A stretch of 26,292 bases of DNA from a virus: the IMG/VR virus record IMGVR_UViG_3300033182_001465, positions 1-26,292 of that record. One strand, given 5' to 3'. The notes beneath the pieces were generated by a model. The model saw only the letters and a program-made list of their open reading frames with translations, searched no databases and had not been told where the DNA came from. Shown in pieces: positions 14,533 to 21,044 of this stretch (the first letter of the stretch is position 1; every line of letters begins with the position of its first letter). The position numbers and the translations under genes are program-made.

Positions 14533-14765
14533 TGGAAATCCGATCTGAGCATCTGAACAAGGCATTGGGGGCAAGCGAGAACAAATCTACGCCTTCTGTA
14601 AAACAGCCAAGGCAAAAGGCGAAACGAGTGACCGACCTTGAAGTTCGTTTTGACAAAGAAAGCGGGCTGCTCACTATCGGCGGGCGAGTTTCCACCCAGT
14701 GCGAGAACGTTAAGTGGGATGCGGAAATCACGTCTGAAAACATTGACGACACAAAACGAATCTGA
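14532..14765 (+). CDS. Hypothetical protein, 77 aa
   Basis: This 77-aa protein starts in the TAATG overlap with the gene before it. The N-terminal MEIRSEHLNKAL resembles the start of the next gene (MEIKSAHLSEPEL), so the two may share a short docking segment or descend from one ancestor. A basic linker (KQPRQKAKRV, 24-33) precedes a beta-type half (DLEVRFDKESGLLTIGGRV). Function unknown. Confidence 0.68.
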   Translation: MEIRSEHLNKALGASENKSTPSVKQPRQKAKRVTDLEVRFDKESGLLTIGGRVSTQCENVKWDAEITSENIDDTKRI

Positions 14766-14773
14766 GTACCGGT

Positions 14774-15007
14774 ATGGAAATCAAAAGCGCACATTTGTCT
14801 GAACCGGAGTTGGTCACGTTCCGTGAGAAGGCGACCCGCTGGAACATTACGGGTCGAAATGACCCCTATATCTCGCCTTTGTGGGATGAGCAGGCGCAGA
14901 GCGCTATCCAGTGGCGAGATGGTGTGATCATTGCCCCCGCTGACAGCGAAGTTGTGTACATCCCCATCATTGTTGAGATGGACGCCGACGAAATGGATCA
15001 ACTATGA
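14774..15007 (+). CDS. Hypothetical protein, 77 aa
   Basis: This 77-aa protein begins MEIKSAHLSEPELVTFREKA and ends in an acidic tail (EMDADEMDQL). It follows the preceding gene by eight bases and overlaps the next one as ATGA. Its first eight residues match the preceding gene's N-terminus closely. A short beta-rich middle (GVIIAPADSEVVYIPIIVEM, 49-68) is visible. Function unknown. Confidence 0.68.
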   Translation: MEIKSAHLSEPELVTFREKATRWNITGRNDPYISPLWDEQAQSAIQWRDGVIIAPADSEVVYIPIIVEMDADEMDQL

Positions 15008-15345
15008 GGCACACGTCAACGCACGGTCATGCGCTGTATGACCCTGTCGCTCAGGTTGGGGAAGCGGAAACCAGAATCGCAACCGCCATGCTTATCTGCG
15101 GGCTAGATCTGGCTAATTATGATGCGTGCACGATTGATGAATTGGTCGCAGCCGCCAACGCAACGTTTCCTCCGTCAACGACACGTATCACCACTCGGCT
15201 TTTTGGAAAAACCGGCATTGAGGACAAAAACTTGATTGGTGCCGTGGACTGGCTCATCAAACTTAACGGCGCCCTACACATAAGGCTTCGCATTGATTGG
15301 CGCAACCGGCACATGGGGAAGTGGGTGATTGCAAGTGGCGGGTAA
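15004..15345 (+). CDS. Hypothetical protein, 113 aa
   Basis: This 113-aa protein starts in an ATGA overlap. A helical N-terminal half (AQVGEAETRIATAMLICGLDL, 16-36, and IDELVAAANATF) is followed by a segment TTRITTRLFGKTG and a C-terminal part ending RLRIDWRNRHMGKWVIASGG that is basic and Trp-containing. The end overlaps the next gene by 17 bases if that gene starts at 15329. No family was recognised. Confidence 0.68.
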   Translation: MRHTSTHGHALYDPVAQVGEAETRIATAMLICGLDLANYDACTIDELVAAANATFPPSTTRITTRLFGKTGIEDKNLIGAVDWLIKLNGALHIRLRIDWRNRHMGKWVIASGG

Positions 15346-16117
15346 CTATCTTGCAGAGCGAGCTCGGACTGCCCGACTCCTCTCCTCAGAATGGGATGCT
15401 GAGGGTTTTGACACCTACATCACGCGCATCAGCGACTGTGGCGCAATCGGTCAACAGATGGTTGACGACGCGGCGGCCGACAAACGTTTGATCGCAACGA
15501 ACGTCAGTGACGTAATTTTGATGTACGACATTGCGACTACAAATAGTCCTGAACTGCGCGAAGTGATGTTTTACCAAGCGACGTTCGGGTTGGGGATTAT
15601 GGAGTTGGTCACCTCGCTCCACTGGACGGAAACGTCGGGCCTCAACATTCTGTCATGGCCGGGCTGCCCGTCAATTTTTTGGGAAGACGATGTTGAGAGC
15701 GGAAACAACAATATCTACTTTTTAAACGATTTTTCGCTCCACGTCCTTGAAGAGTATTACCAGTCGCCGTCCTCACCTTTTGCTGACCCGTCCAGCATCC
15801 AGTATGGAGTTGTTGATTACTCTGAACTCAGAGACGGATCAGTTGACGGGTTTTTTGACATTATCGCCGTGTACCTTCCTGATCTGACTGATTTCACTGG
15901 GGAGACGATCAACAGCATTATTGACGCGCTGAAACCGGGTGGCCTGCTCACCATCAGGCAGATGGCACCGAGAAACGGTTTCTATTATCGGACAGATCAA
16001 ATCCACAACTACTGGGATCACGACTACAGCATAGTGTTGGCTGAACATCCAGATTTGATCAGCCGACACTATGCGTGGGGCAACGGAGTGGTTTTCGCCC
16101 GCAAGAAATCAAACTGA
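15329..16117 (+). CDS. Putative class I SAM methyltransferase-like protein
   Basis: This protein of about 262 aa has the second half of a Rossmann methyltransferase: FFDIIAVYLPDLTDF (175-189, motif IV position) and SIIDALKPGGLLTIRQMAP (196-214), where the LKPGG turn is very characteristic. The first half is divergent: LNILSWPGCPSIFWEDD sits where the glycine-rich SAM loop is expected, but a canonical GxGxG is missing. It may be an active but diverged enzyme or a degenerate one. The start is uncertain between TTG 15329 and GTG 15335; the latter has GGGTGA six bases upstream. The stop is directly followed by the promoter of the next oxygenase gene. Confidence 0.62.
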   Translation: MQVAGNYLAERARTARLLSSEWDAEGFDTYITRISDCGAIGQQMVDDAAADKRLIATNVSDVILMYDIATTNSPELREVMFYQATFGLGIMELVTSLHWTETSGLNILSWPGCPSIFWEDDVESGNNNIYFLNDFSLHVLEEYYQSPSSPFADPSSIQYGVVDYSELRDGSVDGFFDIIAVYLPDLTDFTGETINSIIDALKPGGLLTIRQMAPRNGFYYRTDQIHNYWDHDYSIVLAEHPDLISRHYAWGNGVVFARKKSN

Positions 16118-16123
16118 TACACT
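16118..16123 (+). promoter_or_regulatory. Leaderless-type -10 box (TACACT)
   Basis: TACACT starts right after the stop codon at 16117 and ends six bases before the ATG at 16130. No Shine-Dalgarno site is present. TTCGCC at 16094-16099 is a weak -35 candidate. Confidence 0.45.
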
Positions 16124-16129
16124 CACATC

Positions 16130-17137
16130 ATGAGACTTTTTGGACCTCCAGACTCCGACAAATTCGCCTATCATAAAATCGGCGAAGGCGACCTTGAGTG
16201 GATTGATTCCCTCAAGTACACCAACTATCCAGGAGGCGTCGTTCACTTTCATGGCGCCTTCAACGTGGATCAAGCAAGAATTCTGCCATATCTGGACGAC
16301 TTGGCGTACATGCCGTCCTGCGGCCTAGAGATCGTCAAAGATGAAGATGGCAACATGATCCACGGCAAGACATTTGAGGGCACGATCGTTAGCATTAGCG
16401 ATCTTCTTGCTTTGCCTATGCGGGTCGGTGGCCACGGCGAACCGGAGCCAGTGAATCCTCTCACTCCAGAGGATATTCGAGAGTTTTTTGAGCATGTTGA
16501 AGAAACGTTCTATATGGCGCTCCTTCGGTATTGTGACCTTTACCCGTTGGTGGTCAACACGTTGCTGTGGCGCATGAGAGGACACGCACTCCGGTACAGC
16601 CCGGACGCTTCTTTGGGCATCCATAACGACAACGACACCAACACGCTGATGCGTAACGGGCAGCGTTGGGTGTCCGGCCGTGAAATTGCGATGTACCAAG
16701 TGACGAACGGTTTGGCGTACTTCAACGATGACTACGAGGGTGGAGAATTCCGATTCCCGTATCTGGATTTGACAATCAAGCCACAAACCGGCGACATCAT
16801 CTTGTTCCCAGCGAATTACATCGGCACGCACGGTGTTGCGCCAATCAAATCTGGTTTCCGGTACTCGTACCTGACGCAGTTTGGTCATGGTGGGGGACAC
16901 CGTTATGAGGTCACCGAGCCGAATGACAGCAACATGTGGCTACCGCCGGTTTGGATGCCGTTCTTGGCTCAAGATCTGCATAAGTTGCAACAGACCGAGT
17001 TTTCCCACTTGGACACCTCGGGGGATCGTGCTGTTGGCTTGAGTATGTCCACCACGTTGGAGCAAACCCGTGAGGCTGAGGGTGGCGCAGAAGGTGAGTT
17101 CATTCCGTATGAGGAACCTGCTACTGTTGCCTCGTGA
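16130..17137 (+). CDS. P4H-like Fe(II)/2-oxoglutarate oxygenase with long N-terminal extension
   Basis: This 335-aa protein has a P4H-like catalytic core at about 140-255: His165 and Asp167 (IHNDND), YFNDDYEGGEFRF (197-209), the distal His234 (GTHGV) and Arg244 (SGFRYSYL). The ~130 residues before the core are not matched to a known domain and may bind the substrate; a Glu/Gly-rich tail of about 40 residues follows. The core is closest by eye to the gene at 19795-20448 (GTHAV and FFGHG there, GTHGV and QFGHGGGH here). It has its own leaderless-type promoter and couples to the next gene by a GTGA overlap. Confidence 0.9.
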   Translation: MRLFGPPDSDKFAYHKIGEGDLEWIDSLKYTNYPGGVVHFHGAFNVDQARILPYLDDLAYMPSCGLEIVKDEDGNMIHGKTFEGTIVSISDLLALPMRVGGHGEPEPVNPLTPEDIREFFEHVEETFYMALLRYCDLYPLVVNTLLWRMRGHALRYSPDASLGIHNDNDTNTLMRNGQRWVSGREIAMYQVTNGLAYFNDDYEGGEFRFPYLDLTIKPQTGDIILFPANYIGTHGVAPIKSGFRYSYLTQFGHGGGHRYEVTEPNDSNMWLPPVWMPFLAQDLHKLQQTEFSHLDTSGDRAVGLSMSTTLEQTREAEGGAEGEFIPYEEPATVAS

Positions 17138-17445
17138 AGTTCACCAAATACGTTGACGTTGATTTGGCTAAGCACCCAGATCTAGTTGATCAGGTTAAGC
17201 AGATAGCCGCAGATGACCGAGTAAGTAAGCACAAAAGCTGGTACGGCCCGTTTTCTCCGTTTGCGGGATGGCATGTCTCTTGGTCAATGTCGTACCTTGA
17301 CGAAGAAACGAACTCTGACAGTGACATCCCAGACGCTTACGGGAATGCGGAGACCGAAGATGGTTTAGTGTTTTGGTGGACTCGCGTCAATCACACTGTT
17401 GAGATCAGGCAGTGTGCCCAAAAAATTGAGTTAGAGATCTCTTGA
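17134..17445 (+). CDS. Hypothetical protein, 103 aa
   Basis: This 103-aa protein starts with GTG in a GTGA overlap with the oxygenase stop, so it is translationally coupled. It is rich in Trp (KSWYGPFSPFAGWHVSW, 34-50, and VFWWTRVNHTVEIRQ) and acidic residues. The aromatic segment suggests a small beta-sandwich, but no family was recognised. Its 3' end overlaps a convergent minus-strand gene by 15 bases. Confidence 0.7.
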   Translation: MKFTKYVDVDLAKHPDLVDQVKQIAADDRVSKHKSWYGPFSPFAGWHVSWSMSYLDEETNSDSDIPDAYGNAETEDGLVFWWTRVNHTVEIRQCAQKIELEIS

Positions 17446-17610
17446 TCCGTGCCGCGCCTTATCGTGGGTGCGTAACGGATGGCCGTAGGGAAGGAGCTGG
17501 CGTTTCTTGCCGGCTTTTGTACCTGTAACAGTTTCTTTTTCGCCGGTCTGCGGGTTGATCCGAGTCCGCTCGTTTCCACGTACGCCACTTCCCTTTTTGC
17601 CTTTGCCCAT
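17431..17610 (-). CDS. Small basic protein, 59 aa
   Basis: This short gene encodes a 59-aa strongly basic protein starting MGKGKKGSGVRGNERTR and containing NPQTGEKETVTGTKAGKKR. The ATG at 17608-17610 has AGGAG eight bases upstream and lies three bases after the stop of the gene at 17614, which supports coupled translation. The Lys/Gly/Arg-rich composition suggests nucleic-acid binding or an unstructured virion or nucleoid component. No family was recognised. Confidence 0.62.
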   Translation of the reverse strand: MGKGKKGSGVRGNERTRINPQTGEKETVTGTKAGKKRQLLPYGHPLRTHDKARHGSRDL

Positions 17611-17613
17611 GGC

Positions 17614-18297
17614 TTAACTCCTGAAGTCGTACTGAATGAAGAACCCGGCTTCGTCTGCAACCCCCATGGCTAAGGCCAGTAGGGCTGTTTCTCGGTCGTT
17701 GCCGTGAGGCATTATATCGTGTGACAAAGCTTCTGTGAGGACATCAACATAGGCGCTTTCTCGTAGCATTTCGGTGCCTTCTGCGTGCATGAACGCGCCG
17801 TAATCCACCTTCTTGCCGGCTTTGACAGTGAACGGTTGAGCGCAGATATGTATCCCCGAAGAATCTTCAGTTTCTTCCTCAACATGTAGCACCGATAAGC
17901 ATTCCTTCACTGGACTGTTTGCGTTATCAGTGAAATGTTGAATCAGATCCTCGTTTCGAGTTTCCTCCGGTTTATCCGAGACCCAGCCTTCGGCCAAAAT
18001 GGTGAAAGACGTACAACCCCATCCGGCCCGCATTATCGCTGCTGTCTGAAAAATTCTGGCCAAACGTTGTTGCTCGTCTTTCGGGTCGCCGAATTGAAGA
18101 TCCATTTGACCCAAGCAGTGCAACTCATCGTCAACCCAGCCGACGATATTTATGGCAAGTTCTTCGCCTATGCCGAACTCCGAAATGAGATGGTCTTTGG
18201 CTTCCCGACCGACAGCAAGAACTAAAGCAACTTTTGCCGCTGAGTCTGGATACAGTCCGTCCACACGGCACAACCCTACATCGTGGGGATTCTTCAC
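17614..18297 (-). CDS. Hypothetical protein, about 227 aa
   Basis: This protein of up to 227 aa has an alpha/beta pattern (KVALVLAVGREAKDHLISEFG, LAINIVGWVDDELHCL, MRAGWGCTSFTILAEGWV) and an acidic mid-section (HVEEETEDSSG). No family was recognised. The start is uncertain: the longest form begins at GTG 18297 without any ribosome-binding site, and an internal GTG at 18264 would remove eleven residues and has a TAGGGT eight bases upstream. It is followed at once by the 59-aa basic protein. The divergent neighbour is the histone-like gene. Confidence 0.68.
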   Translation of the reverse strand: MKNPHDVGLCRVDGLYPDSAAKVALVLAVGREAKDHLISEFGIGEELAINIVGWVDDELHCLGQMDLQFGDPKDEQQRLARIFQTAAIMRAGWGCTSFTILAEGWVSDKPEETRNEDLIQHFTDNANSPVKECLSVLHVEEETEDSSGIHICAQPFTVKAGKKVDYGAFMHAEGTEMLRESAYVDVLTEALSHDIMPHGNDRETALLALAMGVADEAGFFIQYDFRS

Positions 18298-18301
18298 CGT
18301 G

Positions 18302-18307
18302 TAAAGT
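18302..18307 (+). promoter_or_regulatory. Leaderless-type -10 box (TAAAGT)
   Basis: TAAAGT ends seven bases before the ATG at 18315, and there is no Shine-Dalgarno site, so a leaderless transcript is suggested. No recognisable -35 element. Confidence 0.4.
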
Positions 18308-18314
18308 GTTTGTC

Positions 18315-18635
18315 ATGACAGAGAAGAAGACGCCTGCAAAGAAAACTCCGGCCAAGAAAACTCCGGCTAAGAAGCCTGCCAACAAGAAGGCGCCCGCTAA
18401 GAAGGCCGTGGCAAAAAAAGCGGCTCCGAAGAAGGCTGTGGCGAAACGTCCTGCCAACACCAAGTCGCCTGCTGGCATCAATACCGGTGTCCTCAACAAG
18501 ACGCCTCTCAAAAAGAGCATTGCTCCAGACGTGGATTGGCCCGAACCGCCAGCGCCGAAAATCTATGAGAACAATGTTCCGAAACCGCCGACTCGAATGG
18601 AGATTATCCGTCGCTGGTTTCGTCGGCTTAGATGA
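18315..18635 (+). CDS. Lysine/alanine/proline-rich histone-H1-like protein
   Basis: This 106-aa protein has an N-terminal half (4-50) made of KKTPA and KKAVA-type repeats, the composition of histone H1 tails and of bacterial H1-like or HU-tail nucleoid proteins. Such tails bind DNA without sequence preference and compact it. The C-terminal half is proline-rich (DWPEPPAPKIYENNVPKPP) and ends in a basic segment RRWFRRLR. The ATG at 18315 was chosen over an upstream ATG at 18234 because that extension (27 codons) lies inside the divergent gene and the 18315 start has a correctly placed -10 box. A role in phage DNA packaging or host nucleoid takeover is possible. Confidence 0.75.
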   Translation: MTEKKTPAKKTPAKKTPAKKPANKKAPAKKAVAKKAAPKKAVAKRPANTKSPAGINTGVLNKTPLKKSIAPDVDWPEPPAPKIYENNVPKPPTRMEIIRRWFRRLR

Positions 18636-18641
18636 CTACTG

Positions 18642-18656
18642 TCGGCGTCTAGCCGA
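18642..18656. terminator. Short stem-loop between convergent genes
   Basis: TCGGC, a five-base loop and GCCGA form a five-pair hairpin just after the stop of the histone-like gene and across the stop of the convergent gene. There is no U-tract on either side, so terminator activity is doubtful. Confidence 0.22.
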
Positions 18657-19083
18657 TGAAGCGTAGAACTTCGTCGGCAGAGAGAAGTACGACTGCGCCA
18701 GACAGGCTTTGAACGCCGTCCTCATCAACTTCTAACGCCACTTCAACAGCATCTTGAGTTAGTTGTAGTTTCTTAGCGAGTTCTACTTTGATGGCTTGGG
18801 CCGTTCCCTCGTTGATCGCAAGTTGCGACCCGAGAGCATCCAACACGTCGTCGGCGGGATACTCATCTCGTACGGGTCGTGACTCAACACGGGATTCATA
18901 TTCTTCGGATAACACGCATCCCGAACATGCCATTGTTCCAGCCGACGCAGCTCGTTTGCGGACTTCCACATGGCCGCAGTCCAATACGTGGTGGTATTCC
19001 ACGCGACCCCATGATCCGATCCGGTTTATCTCACGGATTTCACGTCGAGGTGCTTTCTTTAGGTTTACTGGCTTTTTAGCCAC
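18649..19083 (-). CDS. Zinc-ribbon-containing hypothetical protein, 144 aa
   Basis: This 144-aa protein has a basic N-terminus and a Cys/His cluster: YHHVLDCGHVE (30-40) and MACSGC (51-56). This gives Cys36, His38, Cys53 and Cys56 as likely zinc ligands. The C-terminal part (about 85-144) is alpha/beta and ends in SADEVLRFIG. The start was set at GTG 19081-19083, which has AAGGA nine bases upstream and overlaps the previous gene by 19 bases; a longer form from 19164 would overlap that gene by 100. Zinc-ribbon proteins often act in transcription or replication, but no family was assigned here. Confidence 0.68.
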   Translation of the reverse strand: MAKKPVNLKKAPRREIREINRIGSWGRVEYHHVLDCGHVEVRKRAASAGTMACSGCVLSEEYESRVESRPVRDEYPADDVLDALGSQLAINEGTAQAIKVELAKKLQLTQDAVEVALEVDEDGVQSLSGAVVLLSADEVLRFIG

Positions 19084-19421
19084 GCTTCGCAGTCCTTGAT
19101 GGCTTTCGCCAACCCGGTGCCCCACATTGATGTCAACGTTAAGGCGAACGGTTGCACCATCCACAACGGAATGTCGTCTTTCGTTCCGACCGGCAATCGC
19201 TCCAAGAGAGCATCACGGCGATCCCACAACATCTGCCGATTTTTCAGCCACTCCTGCAAAAACTGAACGTTGGCTTCCTCCAGTGCGTCGGCGTTCACGA
19301 TCTTGCTGACAACGGGCGGTGGAAACAAGTCTTCTGACTCTGGGTCAACCAGCTCGGCCAGTGCACAAATCTGGCGCAAGCCGTCCGGAATATCAATCGT
19401 TGACATTGACTCGTCGCTCAT
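19065..19421 (-). CDS. Hypothetical protein, 118 aa
   Basis: This 118-aa, mainly helical protein starts MSDESMSTIDIPDGLRQ. Its centre (VSKIVNADALEEANVQFLQEWLKNRQMLWDRRDALLERLP is the helical core, about 38-77) could form a helical hairpin. The ATG has AAGGGA eight bases upstream. The coupled downstream gene encodes the zinc-ribbon protein, so the two may act together. No family was recognised. Confidence 0.72.
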   Translation of the reverse strand: MSDESMSTIDIPDGLRQICALAELVDPESEDLFPPPVVSKIVNADALEEANVQFLQEWLKNRQMLWDRRDALLERLPVGTKDDIPLWMVQPFALTLTSMWGTGLAKAIKDCEAWLKSQ

Positions 19422-19429
19422 GGTACTGT
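19400..19429 (+). promoter_or_regulatory. Promoter with TTGACA and TACTGT, leaderless-type
   Basis: A perfect TTGACA (19400-19405) is followed after 18 bases by TACTGT (19424-19429), whose end lies seven bases before the GTG at 19437. The downstream gene has no Shine-Dalgarno site, so the start codon probably coincides with the transcription start. The promoter lies inside the 5' end of the divergent gene. Confidence 0.5.
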
Positions 19430-19436
19430 CCCTTCT

Positions 19437-19601
19437 GTGCCGTATTACACAGTTCGATCCGTGGTTTGTTCCATCCTAGTAGGCGTCGTGGTGGGGGCGC
19501 TACTGATTGTTCTGCGTGGCTCGTTGACTGCTCCGACGCCATGCCCTGCGACTATTTTTGCGGAGATGGCGCCCGGACTGGACTGCGAGGTGGCGCCGTG
19601 A
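19437..19601 (+). CDS. Small single-TM protein, 54 aa
   Basis: This short gene encodes a 54-aa protein with one strong membrane segment, VVCSILVGVVVGALLIVL (about 9-26), followed by a short polar C-terminus with two cysteines (TPCPATIF, LDCEVAP). It is the only GTG/ATG start in the frame after the upstream stop, has no ribosome-binding site and sits just behind a TTGACA promoter, consistent with a leaderless message. It overlaps the next gene as GTGA. Small membrane proteins of phages include lysis regulators and superinfection-exclusion proteins; the length alone does not decide. Confidence 0.52.
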   Translation: MPYYTVRSVVCSILVGVVVGALLIVLRGSLTAPTPCPATIFAEMAPGLDCEVAP

Positions 19602-19810
19602 AGTTCCACGATTTTCAGAACACCGTCATGTCCGAGTATTCATCTTGGCGAAAAATTGACTCCACAATGCGGCTAGGTCAGGTGTGCTTCAACCTGCTAA
19701 CAGTGTTTAACCCAAAGATCGCCAATGAGATCCGAGCAACACCTCTGGATCCTTTTTACAAGGATTACGTGTCGCAGGATACGTGGGAGTACCTTCAGGA
19801 ACGTTGGTAG
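19598..19810 (+). CDS. Hypothetical protein, 70 aa
   Basis: This 70-aa protein begins with GTG in a GTGA overlap and a GAGGTGG ribosome-binding site about six bases upstream. It has a basic, aromatic composition (MKFHDFQNTVMSEYSSWRK, then FNLLTVFNPKIANEI and DPFYKDY) and ends WEYLQERW. A longer reading frame from 19319 runs through the divergent gene and is not credible. It overlaps the convergent oxygenase gene by 16 bases. The layout of aromatic and charged residues fits a small helical protein; function unknown. Confidence 0.6.
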   Translation: MKFHDFQNTVMSEYSSWRKIDSTMRLGQVCFNLLTVFNPKIANEIRATPLDPFYKDYVSQDTWEYLQERW

Positions 19811-20448
19811 TTTACGGCGTTGGTGCGAGTGCCATGGCCGAAGAACTCTAGGTACGACACACGTTTTCCGTTCGTCACATCTTTGACGGCGTGCGTGCCG
19901 AGATATCCGCTGGAGTACACGATTGCTGACCCGAACGTCGGCGAAATCTCACAGTCTGGATAGCGGAACGCTAGTTCCCCACCTTCACAACGATCGTCCA
20001 ACACAAGTGAGGCAGTCAAAACGTTCTGGATAGAAGCTTCGCTTGCCTCGCCGTCACCGACCAGATTGTCATGATGGAAGCCCATACCGGCCGATATCCC
20101 ATATGAAGCTAAGTGTGGATCTGTCCGCCACCAAACACTCTTTTTGACGTCGGGATATGCCTCCATATAGGTATCAACCGCATATCCGACGGCTTCATAG
20201 ATTTTCTGAAAGATCTGACGGTCGTGTTCGTCGCACTTTTCTGTCAGGTGAAGTGCCCGTCTTGGCGACGCCTCAATATCTGCCGCCTCAAAACGGTATC
20301 CGCCTCGATTCAGGTACGAGCCGTCTTCTTGAAGAAAATAGTCTTCTGGTTGCTCGTCAAACCGACGTTGAATCCATCCGTCCAACTCCTCACGATCGTG
20401 CGTGAAAATGTCTGGGAACTCAACGACACCGAAGCCGTGGTTGATCAT
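19795..20448 (-). CDS. P4H-like Fe(II)/2-oxoglutarate oxygenase
   Basis: This 217-aa protein has His125 and Asp127 (GFHHDNL), the shared strand LDDRCEGGELAF (150-161), distal His186 (GTHAV) and Arg196 (NGKRVSYL). It ends with EFFGHGTRTNAVNY, like the FGHG segment of the oxygenase at 16130-17137. It is the last gene of the 25452-to-19795 operon and starts in a TAATG overlap with the Rossmann-domain gene. The substrate is unknown. Confidence 0.88.
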   Translation of the reverse strand: MINHGFGVVEFPDIFTHDREELDGWIQRRFDEQPEDYFLQEDGSYLNRGGYRFEAADIEASPRRALHLTEKCDEHDRQIFQKIYEAVGYAVDTYMEAYPDVKKSVWWRTDPHLASYGISAGMGFHHDNLVGDGEASEASIQNVLTASLVLDDRCEGGELAFRYPDCEISPTFGSAIVYSSGYLGTHAVKDVTNGKRVSYLEFFGHGTRTNAVNYQRS

Positions 20449-21044
20449 TAAACCTCAAGGCCGGCAGCCAAGTTTTCAGCACGCTCCCGATCATTTCGGA
20501 GTCGCTTGAACTTCTTTGCGGTGATTCCGTCACGATCCTCGGTGTACATGATGTCCCAGTACCCACAGGTAAACAGTGACCCGACATCGTGGGCGCGCTC
20601 CCCAGAAAGATACATGGTGTGCTCATCGGTGTAGCCCTGAACTCCAGGGTACGGCCATCCGTACAATCCGGCCTCAACGTACGAAACTCCGCCGTCGTTC
20701 AGAATCTTTGCCATCTCCTGCTCGGATTCCTCACCCCAGAGGCCGTTGGCATCAACGTAAATGCCACCCCACTTCCGGTCGCGTGCCATCTCTGCGTAAT
20801 CAACGCACGCACCGCCGTTGACGATGCAGAAAATCACGTCGCACTGGTCAAACACTGCGTCAATCGTTCCAAGATCAATCATGTGGAACTCGGCCGCGCG
20901 TTCCACAGTGACGGAACTTCGGCCTTCAGACGCCCAGTAGGGGATGTTGCCGCTTCCGTGTAGGCCGCGGGCGATCGTGCCGCCCATCTTGCCCGGATGA
21001 AGAATGCCGACCTTAGCCGACTGGGGGGAGAATTGAGTATCCAT
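20448..21044 (-). CDS. Stand-alone NAD(P)-binding domain of the 6-phosphogluconate dehydrogenase-like type
   Basis: This protein of about 198 aa has a Rossmann nucleotide-binding start VGILHPGKMGGTIARGL (about 12-28), the GxxxxGxMG form typical of 3-hydroxyisobutyrate and 6-phosphogluconate dehydrogenases, followed by DVIFCIVNGG (69-78), YVDANGLWG (95-103) and VEAGLYGWPYPG (122-133). The all-helical C-terminal domain of the family is missing, so it ends about 100 residues early. It may be a domain that works with a partner, or a reduced enzyme. The start was set at ATG 21042-21044, which overlaps the upstream gene by 32 bases; an ATG at 21059 is also possible. It lies between two 2OG oxygenase genes. 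Confidence 0.72.
   Translation of the reverse strand: MDTQFSPQSAKVGILHPGKMGGTIARGLHGSGNIPYWASEGRSSVTVERAAEFHMIDLGTIDAVFDQCDVIFCIVNGGACVDYAEMARDRKWGGIYVDANGLWGEESEQEMAKILNDGGVSYVEAGLYGWPYPGVQGYTDEHTMYLSGERAHDVGSLFTCGYWDIMYTEDRDGITAKKFKRLRNDRERAENLAAGLEV

Noticed and set aside
18131-18520. Minus-strand frame with hydrophobic LAGVFLAGVFFAG repeats, looking like a membrane protein
   Set aside because: Antisense shadow of the KKTPAKK repeats of the histone-like gene; the lysine-rich frame has a correct promoter and a coherent C-terminus.
19319-19597. N-terminal extension of the 70-aa gene
   Set aside because: It would run antisense through the 118-aa gene and across the 54-aa gene; the GTGA overlap and ribosome-binding site at 19598 explain the start better.
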